A stretch of DNA of 64,000 bases from NCBI RefSeq assembly GCF_905147045.1, contig NC_065904.1, positions 7,812,001 to 7,876,000 of the forward strand, read 5' to 3'. Position 1 is the first letter of the stretch. Each line of letters starts with the position of its first letter. The DNA comes from Nymphalis io. Taxonomy: Eukaryota > Arthropoda > Insecta > Lepidoptera > Nymphalidae. Both the position numbers and the translations under genes were made by a program. The notes below the pieces were generated by a model, which worked only from the letters and a program-made list of their open reading frames with translations, did no database searches and was not told where the DNA came from. Positions 60,840 through 64,000 of this stretch are shown here, piece after piece.

Positions 60840-62688
60840 GCAGTTAAATATTTTAAATTGCTTGTATTTTGCATGACAACGATATAAAGCCGTCGCTACA
60901 AAGATTGCAAACATACGGACATAATATAAGTAGTAGAAATTTAATTTGTTACATGTTTTAAAAATAAAGGGTACTGACAATATACCTATGTATGTGTATA
61001 GTCTGTAATCTGTTTGTTAACCTAACTTATCAAGAACCGAAGTTTGATTAACAAGTTCGTAATTTGTTTTATTTTTAATTAGTTTTAGGTATTTGATAAT
61101 TTGAATAACATATTTTACATTAAAGATATATTTTTATCTATGTCATAATCGTAAAAACTTGTAATGGTTACATGTCGTTTTTATCAGGGGAAGCCATTTT
61201 TATTTGAATTAATTTACAGCAACAATATCGTAAAAAATAAGCTGATGCTATATAATAGTACAATATAATAAATAACATGTGTTCGAAGCTACTGCAAAAA
61301 CATGATAAAATTTTATCAACACGTGTGAAACAGACCTGCATCGACTTTTGTCAGACCGCAATATATTTAAAAAAAAAAGGCGCCCCGGGAAGATATAGAC
61401 GTAGACTTGCTAGAATGTTTTTATGCTATTTCTCTATTGATTTATGATTAATTTAGTTTTAATTACGAAACTACTTATTAAATTAAAATTAAGAATGGTT
61501 TATGTTAAAGATTGTTATAAAACTTCTTAGACGATCATTTCTTTTGGGAAATGATTTAGGGCTATAGATTTTTTCATACATAAATGATAATAATCAAAAA
61601 CAGAATTACTTTCTCGTTCATTTAATGCTTAAATTTATCTATATCCGGTGATAACTTTGTGTAAGTTACTAAGTTTGCTTTTCTAGTCAGATTCAAATAA
61701 GAATATCGATTTCGAATCGATTTTCTTATCATTATTAATTTTTTTATTAGTTTTTAAATAAAGTTGAATGTTATTTATCTAAAAAAAAACCTGTGACATT
61801 TCAGTTAATCCAAACCAAATACTTCCTATAATTTCTAAAAATTACACTTGGCTTATTAATAAGCAGTTTTTATGGCTTAACTGATCGATCTTGCCATAAG
61901 AACACATTTTCACATGTGGGGTTAGTGTCGGTGGTTTTAACTAAAATGGCGCCGATACGATTATTAATAACAAATTCTTTGCAGGATTTTATAATGCAGG
62001 ATGAAGGCCGACCCTTTGCCATCTGTGCCGACTGTGTATTTGAGCATTGTTTATGTAGCGGAACCATTTCTGTAGTTATGTATAATTCCGGGAAATACAA
62101 ATACTTAAATGATATTTTTTTCAACTTATTGTATTGTCTCTGGCGTTTTTACTTTTTAGGCGTTTTTTTTTTTTTTTTTGGAAACTTGTAAATGTGTGCA
62201 GGGTAAGAGGTTTCTGTTATTAAGACCGTAAAAATGAAGGATGTTCATTATTTAGAAAGATCAATTTTATTGTTGGTCATTCAAAACAAAAGCTCGAAAT
62301 ATAGAGTTTTTTTTTCAATAATACCTACCTACGTTGTAAGCAGCAATTGATCAAATAGAATATTATACGATTGCAATTCTTACAATCTATTGACATTGGA
62401 TATCCTTAAAGTTAATGCAACGCTTTGTCAACCATTAAAATCATTAAATAATATTTTATAATAAAACTTTCATGTATCTACAACATATTAAAAGATTAAT
62501 ATTGGGTAGTCAATTCGTTGACTTTAAATTATATGTCTAAATTGTATATAGGTAAGCGACACTACCTCGCCTCGCCTATTAATACCTACTTCTTCGTAAA
62601 ATCCACATTCCGATTTTGGACACGGTTGGACACTTTAGCTAATAAAGATTATATAAATCTTGAAAATAGACGAATTCAAATTAAAGAG

Positions 62689-62993
62689 CCGAGATGGCCT
62701 AGTGGTTAGAACGCGTGAATCTTAACCGATGATCGTGGGTTCAAACCCGGGCAAGCACCACTGAATTTTCATGTGCTTAATTTGTGTTTATAATTCATCT
62801 CGTGCTTGACGGTGAAGGAAAACATCGTGAGGAAACCTGCATGTGTCTAATTTCATTGAAATCCTGCCACATGTGTATTCTACCAACCCGCATTGGAGTA
62901 GCGTGGTGGAATAAGCTCCAAACCTTCTCCTTAAAAAGGGAGAGGAGGCCTTAGCCCAGCAGTGGGACATTAACAGGCTGTTACTGTTACTGT
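62689..62993 (+). repeat. SINE-2 (tRNA-derived), complete reference copy
   Basis: Begins ccgagatggcctagtggtta (A-box-like) with a B-box at gggttcaaacccgggc, runs through gaggaaacctgcatgtgtct, and ends gtgggacattaacaggctg with a ttactg repeat tail. An 11-bp target duplication, aaattaaagag, is at 62678-62688 and 62994-63004. The head folds like a tRNA but the body shows it is a retroposon, not a tRNA gene. Confidence 0.95.
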
Positions 62994-63142
62994 AAATTAA
63001 AGAGCAATCTTCAAAAGATACGATGAATAAATATACTTTGATAAACTATTATAAAAGTACTGATGACCTTAATAAATTGTAGTATAGTAGGGTACGAATA
63101 AGAGTTTCAATACAAGATTCTACGATACAATTTTTTGTTGCC

Positions 63143-63260
63143 TGGAAGAGATCCCTGTGTAGCGATAAGGTCGCCCAAGTTGTATGCTACTCTTATTTAG
63201 GTTATGTCCATGTTTTGTTTTTTTTTTCCTTTATGGTCTACAATAAAAGTATGAAATAAT
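63143..63260 (+). repeat. Dispersed repeat D
   Basis: gcctggaagagatccctgtg followed by tagcgataaggtcgcc, then a T-rich stretch and tacaataaaagtatgaaata; the plus-strand copy of the block at 29.7 and 38.2 kb. Ends in a poly(A)-signal-like sequence, as LINE 3' UTRs often do. Confidence 0.55.
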
Positions 63261-64000
63261 TAATTTCAAATAAGATTAAGAAGCCAGTTAATAGTAGATG
63301 TAAGTTAAATATACTTATAAATACTTGCTTATATGGCTGCAATCTGTATTGGGATAATAATAATTGTATATATTATTGTTGAAACTTTGCTGGCTTCTAT
63401 TTAATTAAATGTATTATGTTATTATATGTATACCTATCTATTTATTATGAGCGGTAAATAAACGAAGGAGATCTATATATTTCCTACAAATGTATTATTA
63501 TTCTAGGTTTTCACATAGTAGAACTGTGGAATTCAAGTTAATGGATAACTCCATTTTGATAGTAACGACGCAAAAGCAATCACTTAGAATTGTTTTTTTA
63601 TAAAACAATTAAGAATATATACCTATATAAAGTACTACCTACCTATCTAGTTCAGTTTTTTATTATATACTAATAAAAGTTGACGAACGATATAATTTTA
63701 ATAATTTGAAGATTAAAATCGTATGGTATGGTATGGAAGACTAAATGGTTTTTATTTTAATATTTTCTTTAGACGTTTATTAACACTTCTACCAGTAAGA
63801 AATGATATTAAGCCTTATTTAATTTGTTCTGTGCTTTCCGCAAACACTACTGCCTATAATATTTGATTGATGTTGAATTGTTGTTGATTGATGTAATGGA
63901 GAGAAATTCTTATACGGAAAGTAAATATCAATCGGCCATAAAACATCCATTCACTTCGCACGACGAATGCACACTTTCAAGCAAGTAGTTACCTACTTGT

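Larger units (their letters stand above)
60738..64000 (+). other. Putative first intron of the unidentified gene
   Basis: 3.3 kb, AT-rich, containing a perfect 14-bp hairpin (60802-60839), a doubly open segment (61870-62190), a complete SINE-2 (62689-62993) and dispersed repeat D (63143-63260). No further exon was assigned. Confidence 0.45.

Noticed and set aside
62689..62760. tRNA-like sequence with A and B boxes
   Set aside because: It is the head of a complete SINE-2 with an 11-bp target duplication and repeat tail; the same body recurs elsewhere in the window.
1..64000. CRISPR arrays, operons, prophage or bacterial defence systems
   Set aside because: No regularly spaced repeats or bacterial genes were seen; introns, SINEs and animal protein families show this is an insect chromosome.

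Overview
The window is eukaryotic nuclear DNA from an insect, almost certainly a lepidopteran (moth or butterfly). It is AT-rich, its genes have canonical GT-AG introns, its proteins match insect and animal families, and it is full of short retroposons of types I associate with Lepidoptera. These include a tRNA-derived SINE whose tail reads 'cccactgctgggctaagg', an A-tailed family ending 'ccttcctattctataaaa', and a tRNA-derived SINE starting 'gcctcgttggtctagtgg'. The species cannot be named from sequence alone.

Layout. (1) 1-13.1 kb, minus strand: the 5' part of a G-protein alpha-o gene. It has two alternative first coding exons (12956-13073 and 11344-11461) that both join a 43-bp P-loop exon (4012-4054); later exons lie off the left edge. 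A decayed Tc1-type transposon (642-2276) sits further left. (2) 14.3-17.9 kb, plus strand: a single-exon Ku70 gene followed by a three-exon GINS subunit Psf3 gene. (3) 19.0-20.0 kb, minus: Cdk5 in two exons, head-to-head with (4) FKBP8, plus, 20.9-27.7 kb, six exons, whose second intron holds a 2.6-kb broken non-LTR retrotransposon. (5) 31.45-44.03 kb, minus: PIGG, the GPI ethanolamine phosphate transferase 2 gene. All twelve coding exons could be placed, giving a continuous 1003-residue protein; its introns carry at least nine retroposon copies. (6) 45.2-45.7 kb: a mariner remnant. (7) 48.9-49.95 kb, plus: a small heat-shock protein of the l(2)efl type in two coding exons. (8) 50-60.3 kb: gene-poor DNA with many SINE-like copies. 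(9) 60.69 kb: a first coding exon of 16 codons in a GC-rich start region, opening an unidentified plus-strand gene that runs off the right edge.

The genes are mostly unrelated housekeeping and signalling genes: double-strand-break repair, replication initiation, neuronal kinase, mitochondrial/ER immunophilin, GPI-anchor synthesis, proteostasis and G-protein signalling. I see no operon-like or defence-island logic. The points most worth a second look are the paired alternative Galpha-o first exons, the exon-by-exon GC jumps inside PIGG and FKBP8, two miRNA-sized hairpins, several snapback palindromes, and the dated nesting of retroposon families. Exon boundaries were set by hand from splice consensus, reading phase and family homology, not by alignment software.
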